DNA of 42,568 bases, from the NCBI GenBank assembly GCA_902543185.1, contig CACBXB010000015.1, positions 1 to 42,568 of the forward strand. Direction: 5' to 3'. A program made the position numbers and the translations under genes. The stretch is from Paracoccaceae bacterium. GTDB lineage: Bacteria; Pseudomonadota; Alphaproteobacteria; Rhodobacterales; Rhodobacteraceae. Shown one piece after another: positions 17,114 through 25,284 of the stretch (position 1 is its first letter; each line of letters begins with the position of its first letter). The notes beneath the pieces are model-generated. The model worked only from the letters and a program-made list of their open reading frames with translations. It made no database searches and was not told the DNA's origin.

Positions 17114-17881
17114 ATGCTTAATTATTTAACCCACGGCGCTGAAAATTCTCCTCCACTGATGATTATCCACGGGCTTTACGGGTCTGGAAGAAATTGGGGT
17201 GTAATCGCCAAACGGTTATCAGATAAATTTCATGTCATTGCTGTCGATTTAAGGAACCATGGCGAAAGCCCTTGGTTTGATTCACATAATTATCACGATA
17301 TGGCTGAAGACCTCGTCGAAGTTATTACTTATTTAAATATAAGACCCGATATAATTGGTCATTCAATGGGGGGGAAAGCGGCAATGGTATTAGCATTAAA
17401 GAATCCTAATCTCGTCAATAGGTTACTTATAGCAGACATTGCCCCCGTAAAATACGAACATGACCAGTCAAAGTTTATAGAGGCGATGCAGAAAGTTGAT
17501 CTGTCAAAAGTAGAAAAAAGATCAGATGCTATAATGGCTCTTTCTAATTTTTTAGAGGACAAATCACTACAAAACTTTTTTACGCAGTCGTTAGATTTGA
17601 AAACCAAAAGTTGGAAATTAAACCTTGATATTTTGAGTTCACAAATGCACGAGATTTTGAGTTTTCCCAAAATAGATGAAAAATTTTCAGGGCATACATT
17701 ATTTTTTAGAGGTGAAAATAGTGAATATATTCGCGCTGAGCATCGAGAAATTATCAATTCATTATTTATCAAGGCGAGATTTGCGACGCTAAAAGATGCC
17801 GGTCATTGGCTTCATGCCGAAAAGCCGCGTGAATTTGAAAATGCGGCAAGATTATTTTTTACGTTACAGGATAGCTTTTAA
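17114..17881 (+). CDS. Alpha/beta hydrolase, YbfF-like esterase
   Basis: This 255-residue hydrolase has the nucleophile elbow GHSMGG, the LRNHGESPW segment and a terminal GHWLHAEKP histidine, giving a normal Ser-Asp-His triad of the YbfF/esterase group. The physiological ester or thioester is unknown. The ATG at 17114 matches where homologues begin, but the only good ribosome site (CAGGAG, about 17096) is nearer an out-of-frame ATG at 17104 that soon stops. This leaves room for a short leader or imperfect start context. lepA follows 60 bp on, on the same strand. Confidence 0.9.
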   Translation: MLNYLTHGAENSPPLMIIHGLYGSGRNWGVIAKRLSDKFHVIAVDLRNHGESPWFDSHNYHDMAEDLVEVITYLNIRPDIIGHSMGGKAAMVLALKNPNLVNRLLIADIAPVKYEHDQSKFIEAMQKVDLSKVEKRSDAIMALSNFLEDKSLQNFFTQSLDLKTKSWKLNLDILSSQMHEILSFPKIDEKFSGHTLFFRGENSEYIRAEHREIINSLFIKARFATLKDAGHWLHAEKPREFENAARLFFTLQDSF

Positions 17882-17941
17882 AATAATTTTTAAAGTTTAA
17901 CTCAAAGATTAATTATGCTTGAGTAGTGGTACATTAACACC

Positions 17942-19777
17942 TTGACCAAACCCCAAAATAGCCACATATCCATGGCTATGGTAGATATCGATAAAATAAG
18001 AAATTTTTCAATTGTTGCTCACATTGACCACGGCAAATCAACGTTGGCGGATCGACTAATTCAGTCAACGAATACAGTGGCTGATCGGGACATGAAAGAG
18101 CAGCTTTTAGATAGTATGGATATTGAACGCGAACGTGGAATAACGATCAAAGCTAATACTGTAAGAATAGACTACACAGCCGCAAGTGGCGAAGAGTTCG
18201 TCTTAAATCTAATCGATACGCCCGGCCATGTGGATTTTGCATATGAAGTTTCTAGGTCAATGAGAGCAGTTGAGGGGTCCTTGTTGGTAGTCGACAGCAC
18301 TCAAGGCGTTGAGGCTCAAACACTCGCAAATGTTTATCAAGCTATAGATGCAGATCACGAAATTGTACCGGTTCTAAACAAAATTGACTTACCGGCATCA
18401 GATTGCGAGCGCGTTTCTGAACAAATCGAAGACGTTATCGGGATTGATGCATCTGAGGCATTGGAAGTTTCTGCAAAGTCAGGGCTTGGAATTCAAGAAA
18501 CATTAGAAGCAATAGTTGAAAAACTTCCCCCTCCAAAAGGTGACAGGAATTCTCCCTTAAAAGCGATGTTAGTTGATAGCTGGTACGATGCTTATCTCGG
18601 TGTTGTTGTATTGGTTCGAATAATGGACGGCGTTCTAGGTAAAGGCGACAAGGTAAAGATGTTTTCAAATGGGTCCGTTCATACAGTGGACCGTATAGGT
18701 GTTTTTCGCCCTGAAATGCAGTCAACTGAAAAACTAGGGCCCGGAGAAATAGGATTTATCACCGCATCTATTAAGCAAGTCCGAGATACAAGAGTTGGGG
18801 ATACAATTACCCACGAGAGAAAAGGCGCAGAGGAACCTTTACCAGGGTTTAATCCAAGCCAACCAGTCGTTTTTTGTGGCCTATTTCCTGTTGACAGCTC
18901 TGAATTTGAAGACTTAAGAGAAGCAATTGAGAAGTTAGCCCTCAATGATGCATCGTTCAGTTTTGAAATGGAAACCTCAGCAGCACTTGGCTTTGGTTTC
19001 CGTTGTGGATTTTTAGGATTATTACATCTTGAGGTTATACGTGATCGCGTTGAGCGTGAGTATGACATTGAATTGATTACTACAGCGCCGTCTGTAATTT
19101 ATCACATTTATATGAACGATGGGAATAGTATGCAACTACACAACCCAGCTGATATGCCTGATTTAAGCAAGGTGGACCATCTAGAAGAACCGAGAATCAA
19201 AGCAACTATATTAGTCCCGGACGATTATCTTGGTGATGTATTAAAACTTTGTCAGGACCGTAGAGGCATTCAAGAGGACTTAACTTATGCGGGCTCACGT
19301 GCAATGGTTGTATACGATTTACCGCTAAACGAGGTTGTTTTTGATTTTTACGACCGATTAAAGTCAGTTACCAAAGGCTACGCATCCTTCGATTATCAAA
19401 TGACTGGGTACAGGGAAGATAATTTAGTTAAAATGTCGATCCTGGTAAATGAAGAACCAGTTGATGCCTTGTCAGTTATGGTCCATCGAGACAGGGCTGA
19501 GATGCGGGGGCGTGCCATGTGTGAAAAACTAAAATATTTAATCCCACGGCACATGTTTAAGATACCAATTCAAGCCGCAATTGGAGGGAAAGTAATCGCA
19601 CGTGAAACTCTAGCAGCATTGCGAAAAGACGTGACAGCTAAATGCTATGGTGGTGATGCAACCAGGAAAAGAAAGCTTTTAGACAAGCAAAAAGCAGGTA
19701 AGAAACGAATGCGACAGTTTGGTAAAGTAGATATTCCGCAAGAGGCGTTTATTTCAGCGCTTAAAATGGATAATTAG
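17942..19777 (+). CDS. lepA: Elongation factor 4 (LepA), ribosome back-translocase
   Basis: This GTPase acts on the ribosome. From the TTG start the G1 motif AHIDHGKST spans 26-34, followed by switch [10 protein letters not shown], the NKID guanine motif, domains II-IV, and the LepA-specific C-terminal domain ending in [10 protein letters not shown]. The length (611) is slightly above the usual 600 because of the N-terminal extension; starts at the ATG at 17972 or 17978 would give the more usual N terminus. No strong ribosome site marks any of them. All GTP-binding motifs are intact. Confidence 0.97.
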   Translation: MTKPQNSHISMAMVDIDKIRNFSIVAHIDHGKSTLADRLIQSTNTVADRDMKEQLLDSMDIERERGITIKANTVRIDYTAASGEEFVLNLIDTPGHVDFAYEVSRSMRAVEGSLLVVDSTQGVEAQTLANVYQAIDADHEIVPVLNKIDLPASDCERVSEQIEDVIGIDASEALEVSAKSGLGIQETLEAIVEKLPPPKGDRNSPLKAMLVDSWYDAYLGVVVLVRIMDGVLGKGDKVKMFSNGSVHTVDRIGVFRPEMQSTEKLGPGEIGFITASIKQVRDTRVGDTITHERKGAEEPLPGFNPSQPVVFCGLFPVDSSEFEDLREAIEKLALNDASFSFEMETSAALGFGFRCGFLGLLHLEVIRDRVEREYDIELITTAPSVIYHIYMNDGNSMQLHNPADMPDLSKVDHLEEPRIKATILVPDDYLGDVLKLCQDRRGIQEDLTYAGSRAMVVYDLPLNEVVFDFYDRLKSVTKGYASFDYQMTGYREDNLVKMSILVNEEPVDALSVMVHRDRAEMRGRAMCEKLKYLIPRHMFKIPIQAAIGGKVIARETLAALRKDVTAKCYGGDATRKRKLLDKQKAGKKRMRQFGKVDIPQEAFISALKMDN

Positions 19778-19801
19778 AAGCTTTTTCAGCAGTCATTATT
19801 A

Positions 19802-19878
19802 TGGTACCGCCTCCCCGGCTCGAACGGGGGACCTCTGGATCCACAATCCAGCGCTCTAACCAACTGAGCTAAGGCGGC
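19802..19878 (-). tRNA. tRNA-His (anticodon GTG), alphaproteobacterial A73 type
   Basis: The cloverleaf is complete. The acceptor is GCCGCCT/AGGCGGT, the D-arm GCTCAGTTGGTTAGAGC, the anticodon stem-loop CTGGA-TTGTGGA-TCCAG, the T-arm CCCCG/CGGGG, and CCA is encoded. The discriminator is A73 and position 72 is U opposite G1, instead of the C73 with paired G-1 used by most bacteria. This A73/U72 form is known from a large alphaproteobacterial group with a divergent HisRS. The gene does have a G just upstream, but with A73 it could not pair. Confidence 0.95.
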
Positions 19879-20021
19879 CCACCATCGCGATGTATCTCTG
19901 CGACTAATCAAATGCAAGTTAAATTCTATATTTTGGTAGGTTGTAATTTTTTTTGGCAACCCAGTTACTTGCAAAATTTATATTTGAATATTAAGCCCCT
20001 CTTGAGGCGTTAGGATATTAC

Positions 20022-20216
20022 ATGGGAATAAATAAACAATCAGATATAGAAGCAAACTTACAAATTGGCCCAACAGATATTGGAATGGTCCGGATTTATG
20101 TTTCCGCCGGGGGCACAGAAATACCAATGGATTTCGATCCTGAAGAAGCTGACGAAATTTCGGAAGAAATAAGGCTAGCCGCTCTAGCTGCCCGTCAGGT
20201 GACAAAAAAAAGCTAG
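20022..20216 (+). CDS. Small conserved protein, DUF6324-like
   Basis: This 64-residue acidic soluble protein has two visible parts: IGPTDIGMVRIYV and a helix-rich acidic tail (DFDPEEADEISEEIRLAALA). I recognise it as a DUF6324-type protein common in Rhodobacteraceae; the function is unknown. The ATG at 20022 follows GAGGCG by about 15 bp, so the ribosome site is weak. It converges on mmcB, with three bases between the stops, an arrangement I associate with Rhodobacteraceae genomes. No signal peptide or membrane segment is present. Confidence 0.85.
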   Translation: MGINKQSDIEANLQIGPTDIGMVRIYVSAGGTEIPMDFDPEEADEISEEIRLAALAARQVTKKS

Positions 20217-20219
20217 TTG

Positions 20220-20654
20220 TCATATTTTTGGGTCTGTATGTGTAAGCAATCTATTACAGGCCGATCTAGCTATTGATTTTGTGATTTTTTTTCGTCTTGC
20301 TGCCGATAATTTGTTCAGTGGAGCCTCTCTGAGAAACGAAGCATCGTAGGCGTCGGCGATAATTACGCCAGTATCAGAAGGTAGAATGTCAATTGGAAAG
20401 GTGCTATCCACTGCCCAAAAATATCTATCGCACCAGTCTATATAATTTTGCCACTTTTTATCAGACTTAAAGTCACTCTGGCCTGATTTACATTCTACTA
20501 TCCAAATTTCGTCCGATATTCCTATTGTTATAATATCAACTCGCAAACCGCTAGTTGGCGAAAATTCACTTAAACTCGAGAAACCTATTTGAGCAAAATG
20601 CCTCATTACACCTCGAGCTATTCTGCTAACATTTTTTGGTGTTTCTAATTTCAT
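20220..20654 (-). CDS. mmcB: MmcB family DNA repair protein
   Basis: This 144-residue protein of the MmcB family (PF06319) has a PD-(D/E)xK-like nuclease core: RVDIITIG followed by EIWIVECKSGQSDF, with the conserved Asp, Glu and Lys (VEC-K). In Caulobacter MmcB is part of the mitomycin-C damage response and works with translesion or repair functions. The ATG at 20654 gives the standard N terminus (MKLETPKNVSRIARGVMRHF). It is transcribed away from the ncRNA promoter region at 20.7 kb and ends 3 bp from the DUF6324-like gene. All family-typical residues are intact. Confidence 0.9.
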   Translation of the reverse strand: MKLETPKNVSRIARGVMRHFAQIGFSSLSEFSPTSGLRVDIITIGISDEIWIVECKSGQSDFKSDKKWQNYIDWCDRYFWAVDSTFPIDILPSDTGVIIADAYDASFLREAPLNKLSAARRKKITKSIARSACNRLLTHTDPKI

Positions 20655-20722
20655 GATGATAAATTGACCCGACTAATTTGGTAAAACAAGAAGAAGCTCA
20701 ATAAATATTCATCTAAGATTAG

Positions 20723-20751
20723 TTGAAACTCTTTCAGCACGTGACTATATC
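20723..20751 (+). promoter_or_regulatory. Sigma70-type promoter for the structured ncRNA
   Basis: TTGAAA (20723-20728) and TATATC (20746-20751) are separated by exactly 17 bp. This is one of the best -35/-10 pairs in the window. Transcription would begin near 20758, just at the 5' end of the GCGGG arm of the RNA. Confidence 0.65.
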
Positions 20752-20757
20752 CTCATT

Positions 20758-20919
20758 GTTGCGGGTTCTGCTTTGTTCGTAATGGTTGCATTCCGGTGGC
20801 CTTAAGCAATTCCGAGGGAGCTGGCTCTGTCCTGGCCCTGGCCTGGTTATCCGGTGCCCACCTGTAAATACAGGTCCTCGGGAATGAGATAACCTAACGG
20901 CAGTTGCGGTCCCGCTCCC
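20758..20919 (+). ncRNA. ssrS: Structured ncRNA, 6S RNA candidate
   Basis: This stretch of about 160 nt between mmcB and nusB is much more G/C rich than the surrounding intergenic DNA and has its own promoter. The ends can pair (GCGGG at 20761 with CCCGC at 20911). Inside, GGTTATC (20845-20851) pairs with GATAACC (20888-20894), enclosing ACCTGT/ACAGGT (20860-20875) with an AAAT loop. It has no open frame of note. Length, end pairing and a GCCTTAA stretch suggest 6S RNA, the RNA polymerase-sigma70 decoy, of the alphaproteobacterial type. The identity rests on recall and on asymmetric folding by eye, so another housekeeping RNA is possible. Confidence 0.6.
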
Positions 20920-20928
20920 AAATAAACA

Positions 20929-21411
20929 TTAGCTAAACTCGTTGGGACATACCTCTCTAGCCATATGGTCTAGCACAGCATTTACAAAATTTGGCTCTTT
21001 GCCATCTGGGAAAAAGGCGTGAGCAAGCGCTACATACTCAGTAATCACAATTTTGGGTGGGGTTTTTATCTGTACTATTTCAGCAGCTGCGGATCTAAAA
21101 AGTGATCTTAAAGTTGGATCTATTCGGGCTATTGGCCATTTTTCAACTAATGCTCGATCTGTAAGCTGATCTATAGATGCTTGATAATTAACTGCTGCCC
21201 CTAAGATTGATTTAAAAAAAGTTTCATCTCCTGCAAGCATCTGACCTTCTTCATAATTCGCAGCAAATCTATGCGTTATAAATTCATCCGCTACTTGATC
21301 AATAGATTGGCCCAATTGTTCCATTTGAAACAGTGCCTGAATTATGTAGAGACGAGTTGCAGAGCGAATTTTTCTTTTTTGATTACCAGAAATTTGATCG
21401 ACTTGTGACAT
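20929..21411 (-). CDS. nusB: Transcription antitermination factor NusB
   Basis: This 160-residue all-helical NusB protein carries RSATRLYIIQALFQMEQ at the N terminus and the C-terminal PPKIVITEYVALAHAF and FVNAVLDHMAR motifs. It binds boxA RNA with NusE (S10) in rRNA antitermination. It is the last gene of the ribB-ribH-nusB operon, 43 bp after ribH, the usual alphaproteobacterial linkage. The length is normal and the ATG at 21411 has AAAGAAG before it. Confidence 0.95.
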   Translation of the reverse strand: MSQVDQISGNQKRKIRSATRLYIIQALFQMEQLGQSIDQVADEFITHRFAANYEEGQMLAGDETFFKSILGAAVNYQASIDQLTDRALVEKWPIARIDPTLRSLFRSAAAEIVQIKTPPKIVITEYVALAHAFFPDGKEPNFVNAVLDHMAREVCPNEFS

Positions 21412-21454
21412 TATTAGCTTCTTTCATAAGTGCCTATTGCCAACAACCAATCAT

Positions 21455-21958
21455 TCAGTCAGCCTTAAACCCTATACCCTTTTTGTTATCAGCCCACTTA
21501 TGACTTAGAGATAAAAGATGCAAGGCGGCTGCGGCTGCACCACCCCCTTTGTTTTGCTTTTCAGGATCAGCACGCTCCTGAGCTTGCTCGACATTTTCCA
21601 CAGTTAAAATCCCATTACCTATACATAAACCTTGAAGGCCTAGTAGCGTAAGCCCCCTACTACTATCATTACACACCGTTTCATAGTGGGTTGTTTCACC
21701 TCGTATCACACATCCCAAGGCTACGTAGGCATCAAACTCCTCTAATCTTTCAGCAATACCAATAGCAGTTGCTATCTCCAAGGCTCCTGGAACCTCGACG
21801 ACATCAAAAGTCCCATTTGATGCTGATATTTCTGTTTTGGCACCTTTCAGCAAATTTTCAGCAATGGACTGGTAATATGGTGCTACGACAATAAGAACTT
21901 TGGGCTCATTTTGAAAAGAAGCTCTGGGCAAAGCGTGGCGTTCTATTTTTCCAGCCAT
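21455..21958 (-). CDS. ribH: 6,7-dimethyl-8-ribityllumazine synthase
   Basis: This 167-residue lumazine synthase condenses 5-amino-6-ribitylaminouracil with 3,4-dihydroxy-2-butanone 4-phosphate. Signature segments are EVPGALEIATAIGIA, GCVIRGETTHYETVCND (with the catalytic His) and GILTVENVEQAQERA, ending NKGGGAAAAAL. The start codon shares one base with the ribB stop (TGATG), showing tight translational coupling. All active-site segments are present. Confidence 0.96.
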   Translation of the reverse strand: MAGKIERHALPRASFQNEPKVLIVVAPYYQSIAENLLKGAKTEISASNGTFDVVEVPGALEIATAIGIAERLEEFDAYVALGCVIRGETTHYETVCNDSSRGLTLLGLQGLCIGNGILTVENVEQAQERADPEKQNKGGGAAAAALHLLSLSHKWADNKKGIGFKAD

Positions 21959-23085
21959 CAGCCAAGCTCCGAGATTTTACGGGTCGATGTTATTGCTAAA
22001 CCATAAGCTTCAAGGCCTACTACTTTAGGGGTAGGTGAGTTTGTCAGTAACTCTAATTTTGACAGCCCTAGGGATGATAAAATTTGCGCACCTAATCCAT
22101 ATTGTCTAAGCGTTCTAGGTGAACTATTATCGTTGTTTTCTATTTTCATCGCCGTGTCGCGCAATAAAACAACCACACCTCGTCCCTCTTCTGCTACCAT
22201 ATTCATAGCTACTCTAAATTCATCTGCCCTGCCCCTAGGTCCTACCCCCACTATATCTAACATAGGATCCATTGCATGCATTCTAACCAACACAGGTTTA
22301 TCACCTGTAAGGTCGCCCTTGATTAAAACAATATGCTGATCGCCATGGGTTTCATCTTCATAAACCTTCATATCCCACTCACCACCAAACTCTGAAAAAA
22401 TCTTAGTCTGATCACTAGCCCGAACAAGATTATCATGTCTCCTACGGTAGGCAATCAAATCACTTATTGTGCCAATTTTTAATCCGTGTTTCTGAGCGAA
22501 CCCAGTGAGCTCTGGAAGACGCGCCATTGTTCCATCTTCATTCATAATCTCACAAATAACACCTGATGAGTTTAATCCTGCTAAACGAGATATATCGACT
22601 GCCGCCTCCGTATGACCCGCTCTAACTAGAACGCCCCCACTTCTGGCTCGCAAAGGGAAAACATGCCCAGGCGTTGCTATATCCGTCATACCTTTAGAAG
22701 TATCGATAGCTACTGCCACGGTTCGCGCTCTGTCATGAGCTGATATCCCAGTTGTAACACCTTCGCGCGCTTCTATAGAGATCGTAAAAGCTGTTTCATG
22801 CCTAGACGAATTATTCGTACTCATTAATTCTAAACCTAATTGGTCAACTCTTTCAGATGTTAAGGCCAAGCAAATTAATCCTCTGCCATTAGTCGCCATA
22901 AAATTTATCGCATCTGGAGTTGCCATTTGTGCGGGAATTACAAGATCACCTTCGTTTTCACGGTCTTCATGATCAATCAAAATAAACATCCGACCGTTTC
23001 GGGCATCTTCTATTATTTCGTCTATCGAAGATATCACTTCTCGATAATTATCTTCTACAATTCCAGGCTTATCAAAATTCATCAA
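21958..23085 (-). CDS. ribB: 3,4-dihydroxy-2-butanone-4-phosphate synthase with degenerate RibA-like tail
   Basis: Residues 1 to about 205 are a complete RibB domain: DHEDRENEGDLV, TNNSSRHETAF, TPGHVFPLRAR and GHTEAAVDIS. It converts ribulose 5-phosphate to dihydroxybutanone phosphate and formate. The remaining 170 residues have the GTP-cyclohydrolase II outline but no cysteine at all, so the zinc site of RibA (the CDCG region) is missing; GVGPRGRADEFRVA sits where it should be. That tail cannot be an active RibA. This 'RibBX' form is known in Rhodobacterales and relatives, so a true RibA must be elsewhere. I see no FMN riboswitch in the 190 bp upstream. Confidence 0.94.
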   Translation of the reverse strand: MMNFDKPGIVEDNYREVISSIDEIIEDARNGRMFILIDHEDRENEGDLVIPAQMATPDAINFMATNGRGLICLALTSERVDQLGLELMSTNNSSRHETAFTISIEAREGVTTGISAHDRARTVAVAIDTSKGMTDIATPGHVFPLRARSGGVLVRAGHTEAAVDISRLAGLNSSGVICEIMNEDGTMARLPELTGFAQKHGLKIGTISDLIAYRRRHDNLVRASDQTKIFSEFGGEWDMKVYEDETHGDQHIVLIKGDLTGDKPVLVRMHAMDPMLDIVGVGPRGRADEFRVAMNMVAEEGRGVVVLLRDTAMKIENNDNSSPRTLRQYGLGAQILSSLGLSKLELLTNSPTPKVVGLEAYGLAITSTRKISELG

Positions 23086-23272
23086 ACGTCCTCTAAAAAA
23101 GGTGTGATACCAACAACGTTGTTCAGATACCAGTTTTTCTTAAAAGTTCAAATAAGCGAAGTATATTTTTAATCTAGGCCTTAAATTCAGTATCGAAACA
23201 TAGCATTTCTTTCAAAATTAAAATTAAAAAATCATTATTATTTACTGAGCATCAGTCTTTTTCTATCGAAAC

Positions 23273-24064
23273 TCAGTGTGAATTCTGAGACAGTTCTTGT
23301 AATTGATAAAGTGCAATAGCAGCAGCATTAGAGACATTTAAAGAACCAAAATCTGTTGAAAATGGAATTTTAACCATAAACTTAACTGTTTGCTTAGTAC
23401 GAAATCTTAACCCGGACCCCTCAGAACCCAACACCAAAGCAGTTGGTCGGTCTGAAATTTCTTGGACATCTGCCAACGTATTTTCTGCTTCACTATCAAG
23501 CCCAATAGAGATAAATCCCATTTTTTCTAAATATTGTATCGTATCTGCCAAATTACGGATGCGAATGTAAGGTTGTCGTTCTAATGCACCGCTAGCACTC
23601 TTTGCCAATGCGCCAGTTTCCGAAGGGCTATGGATTTTTGTCCCTACTACAGCGCTCACACCGAAGACCTCTGCAGACCTCAAAATAGCACCAACATTAT
23701 GCGGATCTGTGACTTGATCTAACAAAATCAATCGTGGGGTATTACTTCTAGAATTCATGATTACATCTTCCAAAGAACCCCACTGTAAGCTTTCCACTTC
23801 CAATACCGCACCTTGATGAACGGAATTTTTGTCAATAGGCGGTTTAAATTGACGGGCATCAAATATTTCAGGGGTTAACCCAGAAACAGAAATACACTCA
23901 CTAAGTTTTGCTGCAGCATTTTTTGTCATCATCAACCTAAATTTTTTTCTGTTCTGGTTCACAAGAGCATCGCGGACAGCATGCAGGCCGAAAATCCAAT
24001 AGGTCTGTTTCTGAGCAGTTTTTTCATCTTTTTCTTTTTTTATAACCCATTTTGGTTTTTTCAT
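23273..24064 (-). CDS. rlmB: 23S rRNA (guanosine-2'-O-)-methyltransferase RlmB (TrmH family)
   Basis: This SpoU/TrmH-family methyltransferase modifies the 2'-O of a 23S rRNA guanosine (G2251 in E. coli). It has an N-terminal L30e-like substrate-binding domain (FGLHAVRDALVN) and the SPOUT knot with LLDQVTDPHNVGAILRSAEVFG, ALVLGSEGSGLR and IPFSTDFGSLNVSNAAAIALYQ. The frame is open to 24112, but I use the ATG at 24064 because AAAGGGC lies about nine bases upstream and the protein then begins with a basic tail (MKKPKWVIKKEK). It is divergent from tRNA-Tyr, a linkage common in alphaproteobacteria. Confidence 0.93.
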   Translation of the reverse strand: MKKPKWVIKKEKDEKTAQKQTYWIFGLHAVRDALVNQNRKKFRLMMTKNAAAKLSECISVSGLTPEIFDARQFKPPIDKNSVHQGAVLEVESLQWGSLEDVIMNSRSNTPRLILLDQVTDPHNVGAILRSAEVFGVSAVVGTKIHSPSETGALAKSASGALERQPYIRIRNLADTIQYLEKMGFISIGLDSEAENTLADVQEISDRPTALVLGSEGSGLRFRTKQTVKFMVKIPFSTDFGSLNVSNAAAIALYQLQELSQNSH

Positions 24065-24231
24065 AAAAAAATGCCCTTTGATAAATTTTGTTTCGATAAA
24101 CCTCCGCATCAATTAACACATACAGTTAATATTTTGAAGCGAGGGAAAGGGTTTTTAGATAGCAGCATTTTATCATTGACCTCTTTTCGAGTCACTTGTA
24201 AGCAACCGTTTAGAATGAGAAAATCAAAAGT

Positions 24232-24315
24232 GGGCGACAGGCCGCAAGGTGTGGCAGGGGACTGTAACTCCCTCGCGGAGACGCACGCCTGGTTCGATTC
24301 CAGGGTCGCCCACCA
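24232..24315 (+). tRNA. tRNA-Tyr (anticodon GTA)
   Basis: This is a class II tRNA with a long variable arm. The acceptor is GGGCGAC/GTCGCCC, the anticodon stem-loop GGGGA-CTGTAAC-TCCCT (GTA), the variable arm about 24274-24288, the T-arm CCTGG/CCAGG, the discriminator A, and CCA is encoded. It lies divergent from rlmB. Confidence 0.96.
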
Positions 24316-24419
24316 CATTTTTCGAATTGGCTTTTTAAAAAATTAAAACAGATCCAAGCAATTGAAAATCCAAGAAAAAAGCAGAATAAAATTTAAAGCG
24401 AAGGCACGCATTATAAAAT

Positions 24420-25220
24420 TTAATCAAAGTCTAGAAATTTCTTGCAAATCTCAACAAAGCCTTTTCCTCCTTTTGAGCGGGAAACATATGTAGGCAGATA
24501 TGTCATTTCAGATTTAAAATCCTTCACATTTGCAACCCCACAAGAATTTGGAAAATATTGGAATAATGGTTCATCATTTGGGCTATCACCACAAAAAATG
24601 AACTCATCTTTACAACTATCAAGATCAGTATCAAAAATTTCTTTTGTAAAAACTCTTGTCATTTCCAGTTTGGAGTAGTCACCAAACCAAGCATTTACAT
24701 GAATTGAAGATATTTTAGCAGTAGCTCCAGACTCATCAACAATTTCTTTAATTTTTTTTACTGCTTCAATCGGTAAATTGGGGACATCTTCACAAAAATC
24801 TATGGCAAGATCGGATATGCGAGAGAATTGGTCGCTGGAGACGGCACATCCTGCGACCTCATTGAGAACCTTTTGTTTAATTTTTTCGAGTTTTTTACGG
24901 CCTTCCGATCTCTCTTTTTCACTTTGAATATATCTCCTTATCATTTTCTTTTTCTTTTTCTTTTGATCATAAGAAAAGAAAAAGGCACCATTTTCGCCAA
25001 TGACACCTTTCACAGGCCAAAATCGAGCGATCATATCACACCAACCTGCAGGCCGCCCAGTTATTGGAATGAAATCTATGCCTTGCTCCGATATATTTTC
25101 TATGGCTGAGTAAGCTTCTGCGCTAAGTATACCATTTGTTGTTATGGTATCATCGATATCACTAAAAATACCCCTTAGAGATTGACGCAAAGTATCTGGA
25201 ATTTGATCTAGTGGTTTCAA
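24420..25220 (-). CDS. HAD-superfamily (IIB type) sugar-phosphatase-like hydrolase
   Basis: This 266-residue HAD hydrolase has motif I SDIDDT with nucleophile D21 and acid D23, motif II PITGRPAGW and motif IV CGDSPNDEPLF. The cap placement fits class IIB enzymes such as trehalose-6-phosphate or mannosyl-3-phosphoglycerate phosphatases, but the substrate cannot be named. The start is a TTG at 25220 with AAGGA seven bases upstream. A run of six lysines near residue 91 comes from a (CTTTTT)3 repeat in the DNA. It is the last gene of the leftward cluster, 64 bp after iolB, and may or may not share its transcript. Confidence 0.85.
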   Translation of the reverse strand: MKPLDQIPDTLRQSLRGIFSDIDDTITTNGILSAEAYSAIENISEQGIDFIPITGRPAGWCDMIARFWPVKGVIGENGAFFFSYDQKKKKKKMIRRYIQSEKERSEGRKKLEKIKQKVLNEVAGCAVSSDQFSRISDLAIDFCEDVPNLPIEAVKKIKEIVDESGATAKISSIHVNAWFGDYSKLEMTRVFTKEIFDTDLDSCKDEFIFCGDSPNDEPLFQYFPNSCGVANVKDFKSEMTYLPTYVSRSKGGKGFVEICKKFLDFD

Positions 25221-25284
25221 TAGGGATCCTTAAATTTAACTTTTTTTATCATAAATAAAACTTGCTCGTGGTAACATTAGAGAG

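Noticed and set aside
19786-19974. 62-codon minus-strand open frame with AALAQLVRALDCGSRG
   Set aside because: It is the direct translation of tRNA-His, a well-known false protein.
23086-23272. Possible FMN riboswitch upstream of ribB
   Set aside because: The short A/T-rich stretch has none of the conserved RFN helices or G/C-rich blocks.
24109-24318. 69-codon minus-strand open frame beginning MWWATLESNQA
   Set aside because: It is the antisense of tRNA-Tyr, another familiar artefact, and overlaps the 5' side of rlmB.
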